A stretch of 42,888 nucleotides of DNA. Source: Candidatus Moraniibacteriota bacterium (GTDB lineage: Bacteria; Patescibacteriota; Minisyncoccia; Moranbacterales; UBA1568). Positions 36,182-42,888 of this stretch are shown here, one piece after another (positions within the stretch are counted from its first letter, which is position 1; the number at the start of each line of letters is the position of its first letter). Location: contig JAAXTX010000007.1 of the NCBI GenBank assembly GCA_013336285.1, forward strand, positions 1-42,888, read 5' to 3'. The notes under the pieces are model-generated. The model had not been told where the DNA came from. It worked only from the letters and a program-made list of their open reading frames with translations, and made no database searches. Both the position numbers and the translations under genes were made by a program.

Positions 36182-37666
36182 CTAGTAATGCCGCAGTTTT
36201 TTCACGTTATCGTGCTCTCGGATCTTCTCGAGCGCCTTGGCCTCGATCTGTCGTATACGCTCGCGCGTGACACCGAATTCCTGCCCTACCTCCTCAAGGG
36301 TATGCGTAATACCGTCGTCGAGACCGAAGCGGATCTTGAGAATCTTCTGCTCGCGGGGAGTAAGCTCACTCAGAATGTCGGCGATATGCTCGCGGAGGAG
36401 CTTTCGCGCCGCCGACTGACTCGGCATGACCGTCTCGGTATCCTCGATGAAGTCTCCGAGTACGGAATCGTCGTCGCTGTCGCCGATCGAGGTCTCGAGT
36501 GAGACGGTCTCTTGTGAAATTTTCTGAATATGACGTACTTTATCGACTTCCATACCCATTTCCGCGGCAATTTCCTCGGGAAGAGGTTCTCGACCGAGTT
36601 CCTGAACCAATCGACGGGTCACCTGAAGGTATTTGTTGATGGTCTCGACCATGTGCACCGGGATGCGGATCGTGCGGGACTGATCGGCAAGCGCACGGGT
36701 GATAGCCTGGCGGATCCACCAGGTCGCGTACGTCGAGAACTTGTACCCCTTGCGATAATCGAACTTTTCAACTGCCCTGAACAAACCCATATTCCCTTCC
36801 TGGATCAGATCAAGAAGCGAAAGATTATGAGACCGACCGACATATTTCTTGGCGATAGAGACGACGAGACGAAGGTTCGCTTCGGTCAAACGCTGCTTCG
36901 CCTGGACATCGCCTTTCTCTATCAATTTGGCAAGGCGCACCTCGTCCTCGCCTGAAAGCAGTGAGACGCGACCGATTTCCCGAAGATACATCTGTACGAG
37001 ATCCGCCGTTCCTTCACCTTCTTCCGGCGGAAGGCGATCGAAATTGGATTCTTTCTTCGCGGCCCGTCCCTTTCCCTTCTCTTTTTCCTTCTCGAACTCG
37101 GCTCCGAGTTTCTCCGTTTCGACCTTGAGTACCTCGGCGGACGTTACGACACGAACACCGGCGATCTCCAGACTCTCATAGAGGTTTTCAAGCGCATCGA
37201 GATCGGCTTCGACATCCGGAAGAATATGAATGATCTCGTCTTCCGTCACGAAACCGCGCTGCTTTCCCCGTGCGACGATCTCATCGAAAGCACCCTTCTT
37301 GGCTTCGGCCCGAAGCTCCGTTTTCGTCTTCTTTTCCGGCTTCCTTGCGACACTTTTTTTTGCGGGCGACTTTTTTCCGTTAAATGCCTTCTTTGGCGTC
37401 ATTTTCTTCGCCGTCTTTTTTTCGGCAACTTTCTTTGCGGGAGTTTTTTTCACGACCGCCTTCTTAACAAGTTTCGTCGTAATTTTCTTACCCTGCTTTT
37501 TCACGACAGGCTTCGTTTTCGGCATAACCTTCTTCACATGCGCCTTCTTTGCAGGCTTCGCTTTCTTCGAAGCGGGCTTCTTCGACACGGCTTTCTTTAC
37601 CGGCTTTTTCGGAGCGGCTTTGGCAGATTTCTTCACGGCCTTCTTCGTCATGGATTTCTTGTTCAT
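36182..37666 (-). CDS. rpoD: RNA polymerase primary sigma factor RpoD with a long Lys/Ala-rich N-terminal extension
   Basis: 494 residues. Residues 1-110 are almost entirely Lys, Ala, Pro, Val and Thr, like histone H1 tails. A degenerate region 1.1-like part follows ([27 protein letters not shown]). Region 1.2 is [15 protein letters not shown]. Region 2 includes [44 protein letters not shown], in part. Region 3 is [12 protein letters not shown], and region 4 [18 protein letters not shown] with helix-turn-helix [23 protein letters not shown]. Regions 2.3, 2.4 and 4.2 fit a housekeeping sigma factor, which matches the TTGACA/TATAAT promoters in the window. Its own promoter (37754-37782) overlaps the dnaG terminator. 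Confidence 0.95.
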   Translation of the reverse strand: MNKKSMTKKAVKKSAKAAPKKPVKKAVSKKPASKKAKPAKKAHVKKVMPKTKPVVKKQGKKITTKLVKKAVVKKTPAKKVAEKKTAKKMTPKKAFNGKKSPAKKSVARKPEKKTKTELRAEAKKGAFDEIVARGKQRGFVTEDEIIHILPDVEADLDALENLYESLEIAGVRVVTSAEVLKVETEKLGAEFEKEKEKGKGRAAKKESNFDRLPPEEGEGTADLVQMYLREIGRVSLLSGEDEVRLAKLIEKGDVQAKQRLTEANLRLVVSIAKKYVGRSHNLSLLDLIQEGNMGLFRAVEKFDYRKGYKFSTYATWWIRQAITRALADQSRTIRIPVHMVETINKYLQVTRRLVQELGREPLPEEIAAEMGMEVDKVRHIQKISQETVSLETSIGDSDDDSVLGDFIEDTETVMPSQSAARKLLREHIADILSELTPREQKILKIRFGLDDGITHTLEEVGQEFGVTRERIRQIEAKALEKIREHDNVKKLRHY

Positions 37667-37753
37667 AGGCTATTCGTTTCGCATTAAATATATACGGTAT
37701 GAAAAATGTAGAGGCGGTCCGCACTGCGATGCGGTATCCGCCGTTCACTTGAA

Positions 37754-37782
37754 AAAATACCCTGTTTCAGGGAAAAAGTCAA
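37754..37782 (-). promoter_or_regulatory. rpoD promoter overlapping a terminator hairpin
   Basis: TTGACT (37777-37782), 17-bp spacer, TATTTT (37754-37759). The spacer holds CCCTG-AAA-CAGGG (37760-37772), which with the following TATTTTTT is also a terminator for dnaG. The leader (37716-37745) can form a strong GGCGG.../...CCGCC hairpin with an inner CCGCA/TGCGG stem. Confidence 0.65.
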
Positions 37783-37786
37783 TTTT

Positions 37787-39589
37787 TTACCCACGTTTGG
37801 AGGTCATTCCGCTCAAGCGTCCGAGCAGTTCTTGTTCTTTCTTCTTGTCACCGTTACGTTTCGCTTCCTCTATGTCCGCCGCAAGCGTCGTCAGTTGCTC
37901 TTTGCGAAGTTCCGATACCAATTGCGAAACAAGTTCCGCGAAGACGCCCTTTCTTCGTTCCCGGAGTTCGAAATCATATCCTTTTTCCTCGGAAACGAAC
38001 TTGTCGGCTTCAAAAAGGAGCCCGGCCGCCCGCCGTTTCATTGCTTCGTCTGAGAACGAATCCGTAACCGATACCCCTCCTTTGGCAACTATCGCGGTGT
38101 AGATGGGATCAAGCGACAGATACTCACGGACAGCTTCGGGAAGCCGTATATCCTTCAAAAGGTTCGCTTCCGAAAGCAACAATCCTATGATACTATCGCG
38201 CACGGTATCCGATCTCCTTGAAAAGGACGCTCCTACCGCACGAACATCCTCCTTGGCTTCCACGCGTGTCCTTCCGAAATCTCGCGCCCGATCTTCGTCC
38301 GACCGACGTAAGACCCCGATCAACGCCCTCTCTTCCACTCTCAGCCTCGAAGAAAGCTGTTGCCTCCAATAATTCCGATCGATATCACTGTTCATCGCCG
38401 AAAGTAAGGGAGCGAAATCCGATGCTACCATCTTCTTTCCTTCGGGAAGAGAAATATCATACCTGTCAGCGAATCTGTTTAAGAAAAATTCCGGTGCCGG
38501 AACGGCGTTTCGTATGGCAACACGAAGAGCTTCGGGATTTTCAAGAGCCGCATCTGCCGCATCTTTGCCTTCCGTAAGTACTACGATCGAAACGGACATT
38601 TCTTTTCCCAGCGCGAGCAGTGTCCCTTTCCACGCGGCTTCCTGTCCGGCGCCGTCCATATCGAAAAACAGCCTGATTCCGTTTCCGTAGCGCTTGAGAA
38701 TATCAAGATGTTCCCCCGTTAGGGCCGTTCCGGACGCGGCGACCGTATTGCGGATGCCTGCCTGATGACATGCGATGACATCCATCTGACCCTCCACTAA
38801 AATCGTCTCCCCGACTTCTTTTATCGCCTGTTTTGCCTGGAATATGCCATAAATCGCACGGCTTTTATGATACAGAGGGGTCTCCGGCGTATTGATATAT
38901 TTTGCCTGGCTTTCGTCGCTTCCCGGTGCGACACGAGCCGAATAACCTATGATGCGTCCTACTATGTCGGTAATGGGAAACGTTATCCGATCACGAAACC
39001 GGTCATAGTACCCGGCTCGACCGTCTTTGGCGATGACAAGGCCGACTTCCTCGAGTTCGTCGGGGTCATATCCGCGTGAAACGAGAAAATCATTCAGATG
39101 CCTCCAACCCGGAAGTGAGTATCCGACACGGAATGTCGCCAAGCTTTCGTCCGAAATACCACGTTTCCGGAGATACGGAAGCGCCGTCTTGCTTCCTTCT
39201 CCTTCCCTAAGCTGTTTTTCGAAGAATTTAGTCGTGAGTTCGAGAATTTCCCTGCCTCTGTCGGGGCGTTCCACCCCATCCTGGGTCAGGATACCCGTAC
39301 GGCGATGTTCCGGAACTTCCACACCGGCACGGTCAGCGAGTAACTTGAGCGCTTCACGAAAGTCGATTCCCTCGATTTCCTGGACGAACGAGAACATATC
39401 GCCACCTTTTCCGCATCCGAAACAATGGAACATCTGCCGTTCCTCATTTACCATGAACGACGGCGATTTCTCATTATGAAAAGGGCAGCACGCCTTCCAA
39501 TGCGTGCCGGACTTCGTGAGACGGAGATACGATCCGACCACATCAACGATATTGAGTCTCGATTTGACTTCCGGAACGATCGAATCCAT
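37787..39589 (-). CDS. dnaG: DNA primase DnaG
   Basis: Makes RNA primers at the replication fork. 600 residues. Zinc-binding N-terminus CPFHNEKSPSF...FHCFGCGKGGD (Cys-x2-His and Cys-x2-Cys). The catalytic core includes RVGYSLPGW and the TOPRIM motifs ILVEGQMDVIACHQAG (Glu) and LFFDMDGAG (Asp-x-Asp). The C-terminal ~130 residues are helical and fit the helicase-binding domain. I start at ATG 39589. A TTG four codons earlier is possible, and neither has a clear Shine-Dalgarno. With rpoD downstream it forms the familiar dnaG-rpoD pair of the macromolecular-synthesis operon, without rpsU. Confidence 0.95.
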   Translation of the reverse strand: MDSIVPEVKSRLNIVDVVGSYLRLTKSGTHWKACCPFHNEKSPSFMVNEERQMFHCFGCGKGGDMFSFVQEIEGIDFREALKLLADRAGVEVPEHRRTGILTQDGVERPDRGREILELTTKFFEKQLREGEGSKTALPYLRKRGISDESLATFRVGYSLPGWRHLNDFLVSRGYDPDELEEVGLVIAKDGRAGYYDRFRDRITFPITDIVGRIIGYSARVAPGSDESQAKYINTPETPLYHKSRAIYGIFQAKQAIKEVGETILVEGQMDVIACHQAGIRNTVAASGTALTGEHLDILKRYGNGIRLFFDMDGAGQEAAWKGTLLALGKEMSVSIVVLTEGKDAADAALENPEALRVAIRNAVPAPEFFLNRFADRYDISLPEGKKMVASDFAPLLSAMNSDIDRNYWRQQLSSRLRVEERALIGVLRRSDEDRARDFGRTRVEAKEDVRAVGASFSRRSDTVRDSIIGLLLSEANLLKDIRLPEAVREYLSLDPIYTAIVAKGGVSVTDSFSDEAMKRRAAGLLFEADKFVSEEKGYDFELRERRKGVFAELVSQLVSELRKEQLTTLAADIEEAKRNGDKKKEQELLGRLSGMTSKRG

Positions 39590-39619
39590 GTTTTTGCGCA
39601 AAATTTTGCAATTTCCGAT

Positions 39620-39937
39620 CTATTTTCCTCCTTTTTTCTTCCGTTCACCGTCCATATCCCGGACAATCCTCCTCATAGACAGGATACCTGCCAAGAAAAA
39701 CACGGAGAATAGGGTGCGTAGCGTATCCGCCACAAGGACGGCTATTTCCCTGGTCCCAGGAACATACCAGAAATTCGCGATTTCCGCCAGCAGGAAACAG
39801 ACGATTCCCGCGAGAAACAATTTATAAGCTACGTCGAGCCTCATTTCGACACGCCAGACGACTCCGGCCGTAAAGACGATGGAGAGAAGCAGAGCGACGA
39901 TCATTACCGAATTGACGAGAAGTGAAAATATTTCCAT
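39620..39937 (-). CDS. Small membrane protein, 105 aa
   Basis: Three hydrophobic segments (about 3-28, 38-58 and 69-87) and a basic C-terminal tail (RRIVRDMDGERKKKGGK) that would lie in the cytoplasm. No family recognised. It starts one base after the stop of the surface protein gene and ends 30 bp before dnaG, so it belongs to the same transcript. The conserved genomic position next to dnaG suggests a housekeeping role, but nothing in the sequence tells which. Confidence 0.75.
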   Translation of the reverse strand: MEIFSLLVNSVMIVALLLSIVFTAGVVWRVEMRLDVAYKLFLAGIVCFLLAEIANFWYVPGTREIAVLVADTLRTLFSVFFLAGILSMRRIVRDMDGERKKKGGK

Positions 39938-39938
39938 A

Positions 39939-41357
39939 TCAGCCTGACACCCCCTTTCCTTTTCCTGAGCCGAAAAATCCCGCCCTTATCAGATTCCGTT
40001 CGGTAATCCGTCGCGCCGATTCCATGAACATGCGATATTCCTCCGCGAAAAGCGACGCCCAAAGCAATAAAAGCAGGAGGAGAAGCAGCGATATCGTCCC
40101 CAGTTGACTGAGTAGCTGCGGGTATGTCACCTGGACACCCCCACCGAAGTTCAGAATCGGCAGCGGAAGCAATAAGAACGACACTTCACGGCTTACATCG
40201 AAGTTCCCGAAGAGAAGATCCGCGCGCAAACGATACCTTCCTTCCCGCAGATACGAAGGAATCGTGATGGATCCGGCAGTCTTGTTTCCCCGTTTAAGTA
40301 TTATGTTTTCAGTCAAAGAAAGGACGGCTTTTCCTTCCTGGTCTACCACTGCATACGTAGCGACAGCCGTAGTACCCTCGTACGCGGGATCGAGGCTCTT
40401 GATTTCGACGGTAAACGGCAAGTCTCGGCCCTGATATGTCTCGGACACCGCTGACCGAAGAACGAAATCCAGCGGAATGGTACAAGATGCCGAGTCCGGG
40501 CCGTTTGTCGTAGATGATGTCGGTACGACCGTGGTCATCGGTTTCGATTCCGATACCTTCTTCTCTTCTTTTTTCTCGCTCACCTTGAAAAGCAGGCTTT
40601 TCGATACGGTCACGGTCGGATCGGTCGGATCCGTCGAAGTAACGAAGACTGTCATTGTACCGTATGGAAGATTGATCGGCGGTTTCCAGCTGAAGTAACC
40701 GTTCATATTCGCGTATACCCTTGCTGAGACCGACACGGATCCGCCCGTAACGAGAAAGTCCATTTGTGCGGAAGGAATATTGGTCGTTCCAGAAAAGACG
40801 GGCTTTCGCGATTCGGTTTCCGGTATTCCGGTATAGCTGGCAACCGCTTTTCCATCGAACGATACGATTTCAAGCGTGGGAACGAACGTAATTACGCATT
40901 CGGAAGGGGTAGCGACCGATATCGGATCCGATATCGCCGATCCGGGGCCCATAGGGCCGTTCGCGGTAACTTCGTAGGCGTATGTCGTTCCGACCGAGAC
41001 GGTCGAATCGCTAAAGTCTGACGCCGTAAGGCCGCTCACCAGAGGTAGTCCGTCCCGACTGATATCGTACGACACGGAATTCTCGTCATCCGCCCAATCG
41101 ATCGACACGGACAGATTTCCAGACACGCAGGCGGTATTCGCCGTAACGGTCGGTTTTTGCGGCGGACCCATGACGCGGGCCGTTATCGTTATCGTATCAT
41201 CGGCAAGAGCGCTCCACTTATGCCGGATGTCGGACATGAGAAATTCCGGGCTGTATGCGACGGATAATGCGAGATATGAGACGAACATCCAAACGGAGAC
41301 ACGGACATGCGCCCCGGCTACGTTTTTCAATATCGTTTTCGTCTTTTTTTTACCCAT
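39939..41357 (-). CDS. Cell-surface protein with fibronectin type III-like domains, 472 aa
   Basis: An N-terminal signal/anchor helix (about 20-36) precedes an extracytoplasmic region. A fibronectin type III-like domain (SVSIDWADDENSVSYDISRDGLPLVSGLTASDFSDS, in part, to TYAYEVTANGPMGPG) is followed by a second beta domain with KPVFSGTTNIPSAQMDF and SWKPPINLPYGTMTVFVTSTD. A Lys/Glu/Ser/Thr linker and a third beta domain (SYLREGRYRLRADLLFGNFD) come next. The very hydrophobic stretch SLLLLLLLLLWASLFA near the C-terminus, followed by basic residues, is a membrane anchor. The ATG at 41357 lies 6 bp after TATAAT (41364-41369) without Shine-Dalgarno, so leaderless. Confidence 0.75.
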   Translation of the reverse strand: MGKKKTKTILKNVAGAHVRVSVWMFVSYLALSVAYSPEFLMSDIRHKWSALADDTITITARVMGPPQKPTVTANTACVSGNLSVSIDWADDENSVSYDISRDGLPLVSGLTASDFSDSTVSVGTTYAYEVTANGPMGPGSAISDPISVATPSECVITFVPTLEIVSFDGKAVASYTGIPETESRKPVFSGTTNIPSAQMDFLVTGGSVSVSARVYANMNGYFSWKPPINLPYGTMTVFVTSTDPTDPTVTVSKSLLFKVSEKKEEKKVSESKPMTTVVPTSSTTNGPDSASCTIPLDFVLRSAVSETYQGRDLPFTVEIKSLDPAYEGTTAVATYAVVDQEGKAVLSLTENIILKRGNKTAGSITIPSYLREGRYRLRADLLFGNFDVSREVSFLLLPLPILNFGGGVQVTYPQLLSQLGTISLLLLLLLLLWASLFAEEYRMFMESARRITERNLIRAGFFGSGKGKGVSG

Positions 41358-41384
41358 ATTCACATTATACACGGAAAACACTGA

Positions 41385-41413
41385 GAAAAATAAAAATCCC
41401 CCTTGCGGAGGAT
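41385..41413 (-). terminator. Terminator of the LytR_C gene
   Basis: ATCCTCC-GCAA-GGGGGAT stem followed by TTTTATTTTT on the minus strand. Confidence 0.75.
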
Positions 41414-41431
41414 CTTCCCCTATAAAGTCCG

Positions 41432-42376
41432 CTACTTTTTCACATTTCCGATAATGATCAGGATATCCGCACCATCTGGCACCCTTTCCCCTTCCGGCAG
41501 ACCGGATGACGAAACGGTCCCGCCAGTGAGACCCGCGAGTTCCGATGCTTCCTGCGACCTGATCCCGGACAGATCGACGATAAGCGTACCTTCATAATCC
41601 TTTTTCGATGCCGCGTCCTTAGTCACCACTTCCATGGTTTCGGCATACGTTCCAACCACCTGCTTCTCGGTCTTCGCGGTAACACCGGCGATCGGACTTC
41701 CGTTGTACAGGGCGATTTTTGCCTTTCCGGCTGGTGCCGGGACCGATACGGGTTGCGTCTGGTTCGGATTTTCCGTCGTCGAAGCCGAAATGTCCGACGT
41801 CACCGACGCCGTATCGGAAGGTTGTGCGGAAGTGTCGGCCGATTCCTGACCCTGTGTCGGGTCCTTGGTGCTGACCGGAGAGACATTCATGATTCGCCCG
41901 GTCGACGGACGAAATAAGATCGCCCTTCCCGACTGCTGATAGATGAGAACCTTATCCCCGTTCTCAGCCGGCCTGAAGAATTCCTGGTCAACGAGCTTTT
42001 CTTTGTCGGTCACGGTCGCCAGAGTCGGCGTCTCGCCTCGTGGGAGTTCCATGACACGATCGATCCTGGAAATAAGCTGTTCGATTTCGCTTCCTTCGGG
42101 CTTCACCTCGCTCGCGACCTTATAGGCCCGGTAGAAATATATCGCCGCCCCTATGGCTGAAAAAAGAAGTACCGACGTGACGGCCCATATCGATACGGCG
42201 GTTAAGTCGATCTTTTGGGTCCTTGATTCGATCGCGGATTTTTTCTTCGTCCTTGAAACGGTCGGTTTCGGTTTCAACACGTCTGTCTCCTTTCGGAACG
42301 ATCGTATCGATGCGAGGGACTTCTTCGGTTCCGTCGCCGGCACCTCGGCAGATTCCGATTTTTTCTTTTTCGGCAT
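41432..42376 (-). CDS. Membrane-anchored LytR C-terminal domain protein, 314 aa
   Basis: A cytoplasmic Lys-rich N-terminus (about 1-58) leads into one membrane helix (about 60-84). A short coiled coil (SEIEQLISRIDRVMELP), a beta segment with NGDKVLIYQQSGRAILFRP and a Ser/Thr/Gln-rich linker follow. The C-terminal LytR_C domain is KIALYNGSPIAGVTAKTEKQ, then YEGTLIVDLSG and a last strand ADILIIIG. LytR_C proteins are extracytoplasmic and associated with cell-wall polymer attachment. The catalytic LytR-CpsA-Psr domain is missing, so this is an accessory or binding protein. AAAGGA precedes the ATG, and the gene has its own promoter. Confidence 0.8.
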   Translation of the reverse strand: MPKKKKSESAEVPATEPKKSLASIRSFRKETDVLKPKPTVSRTKKKSAIESRTQKIDLTAVSIWAVTSVLLFSAIGAAIYFYRAYKVASEVKPEGSEIEQLISRIDRVMELPRGETPTLATVTDKEKLVDQEFFRPAENGDKVLIYQQSGRAILFRPSTGRIMNVSPVSTKDPTQGQESADTSAQPSDTASVTSDISASTTENPNQTQPVSVPAPAGKAKIALYNGSPIAGVTAKTEKQVVGTYAETMEVVTKDAASKKDYEGTLIVDLSGIRSQEASELAGLTGGTVSSSGLPEGERVPDGADILIIIGNVKK

Positions 42377-42405
42377 ACTGGTCCTTTATGTTTCTCTTTG
42401 GTGCC

Positions 42406-42434
42406 ATTATACCCTTCAACAAATCGACACGCAA
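42406..42434 (-). promoter_or_regulatory. Promoter of the LytR_C gene
   Basis: TTGCGT (42429-42434), 17-bp spacer, TATAAT (42406-42411). Confidence 0.65.
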
Positions 42435-42435
42435 G

Positions 42436-42462
42436 AAAAATCCCTTCCGATTGGAAGGGATT
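42436..42462 (-). terminator. Terminator of the gene at the right edge
   Basis: AATCCCTTCC/GGAAGGGATT stem followed by TTTC on the minus strand. Confidence 0.75.
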
Positions 42463-42489
42463 CGATGCCACGCGATATGTGGAAAGAAA

Positions 42490-42888
42490 TCAATTATCGC
42501 TTTCAACAATCAATCCCGCCTCGTCTTGTCCGGATACGTTCAGACCATCCGATGAAAGAAAGCCGGCCATATCGATACCGGATACCGCATCGGACACTTC
42601 ACTCTGCCCGTTCGCCGACTCCGGTGATGTTCCGTCGGTCTCATATCCAGCGACCTGTTCCGTATCATCCTTGATCGTATTTTCGGATGACATCGTTTCA
42701 TCCGGGATAACCAAGTTTCCGGCCTCTGACGTGAACAGCAAATCCGTCATTGAACCGGCTATCTTGTCGATCCCATCAATCGCCTTATCCAGGCTCATCT
42801 TTACCACCTCCGGATAGTCCGAATCGGCGAGGCGGATCCGCATATCCAGCAGGGATTGCTGCAGCGCGACGAACGCATCCAAGAATCG
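42490..42888 (-). CDS. 3' part of an unknown gene (5' end outside the window)
   Basis: The frame is open to the right edge, so this is a C-terminal fragment of about 132 residues. A helical segment (LQQSLLDMRIRLADSDYPEVVKMSLDKAIDGIDKIAG) is followed by a long Ser/Glu/Asp/Thr-rich tail with little structure. Low-complexity acidic tails of this kind occur on surface or membrane proteins. No function can be given. It is followed by a terminator and then the LytR_C gene. Confidence 0.6.
   Translation of the reverse strand, partial: RFLDAFVALQQSLLDMRIRLADSDYPEVVKMSLDKAIDGIDKIAGSMTDLLFTSEAGNLVIPDETMSSENTIKDDTEQVAGYETDGTSPESANGQSEVSDAVSGIDMAGFLSSDGLNVSGQDEAGLIVESDN

Noticed and set aside
1-42888. 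CRISPR arrays, rRNA genes and transposase or integrase genes
   Set aside because: No regularly spaced repeats, no rRNA sequence and no recognisable transposase or integrase frame were found on either strand.

Overview
The window looks like a chromosome segment of a small-genome, poorly characterised bacterium. A Candidate Phyla Radiation (Patescibacteria) lineage is my best guess. The basis is the standard code with TGA as stop, many short genes with no recognisable family, compact single-gene units, a fused GT-C/TPR glycosyltransferase, LytR_C and fibronectin-like surface proteins, and an rpoD with a lysine-rich N-terminal extension. The assignment is inference. Almost all genes lie on the minus strand. 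Most single-gene units have a sigma70-type promoter with a 17-bp spacer (TTGACA/TTGACG, then TATAAT-like), a good Shine-Dalgarno and an intrinsic terminator. A second group of genes appears to be leaderless, with a -10 hexamer 6-7 bp before the ATG and no Shine-Dalgarno.

Layout. 1-7.8 kb: the tail of a TrmB-like regulator, an HD hydrolase, an endonuclease/exonuclease/phosphatase protein, and an isolated 2-isopropylmalate synthase (leuA) controlled by a leader-peptide attenuator. Several orphan genes, a PspC protein and an amidohydrolase follow. 8-16.9 kb: a flotillin-like SPFH protein, more orphans (two are second copies or homologues of genes elsewhere in the window), two TrmB-like regulators, a CPBP protease, RsgA and a methyltransferase.

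17.0-22.0 kb is the most interesting part, an AT-richer defence island. A tight minus-strand operon encodes a LexA/UmuD-like S24 autoprotease repressor, a class III nucleotide cyclase, a PycTM-like (DUF5706) membrane effector and a second, different class III cyclase. This is a Pycsar-type anti-phage system with two cyclases and a putative DNA-damage-responsive switch. It is followed by a TIGR02391 (HEPN-like) gene, a cupin and a SLOG-like Rossmann protein. Three repeat families punctuate the island, and oppositely oriented copies of a roughly 22-bp sequence (GTACCTGAC-type) lie at its two ends.

22.1-33.8 kb: mostly single stand-alone genes (YdeI/DUF1801, PhnB-type VOC, SMR transporter, a possible serpin-like protein, methyltransferase-like, vWA) separated by repeats. 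A tRNA-Asn gene lies near the right end, and a 19-bp copy of its 3' end occurs 1.8 kb away. 33.8-42.9 kb: a macromolecular-synthesis and cell-surface block, comprising a GT-C/TPR protein, a small HTH-like gene, rpoD, dnaG, a small membrane protein, a fibronectin-like surface protein, a LytR_C protein and the 3' part of another gene.
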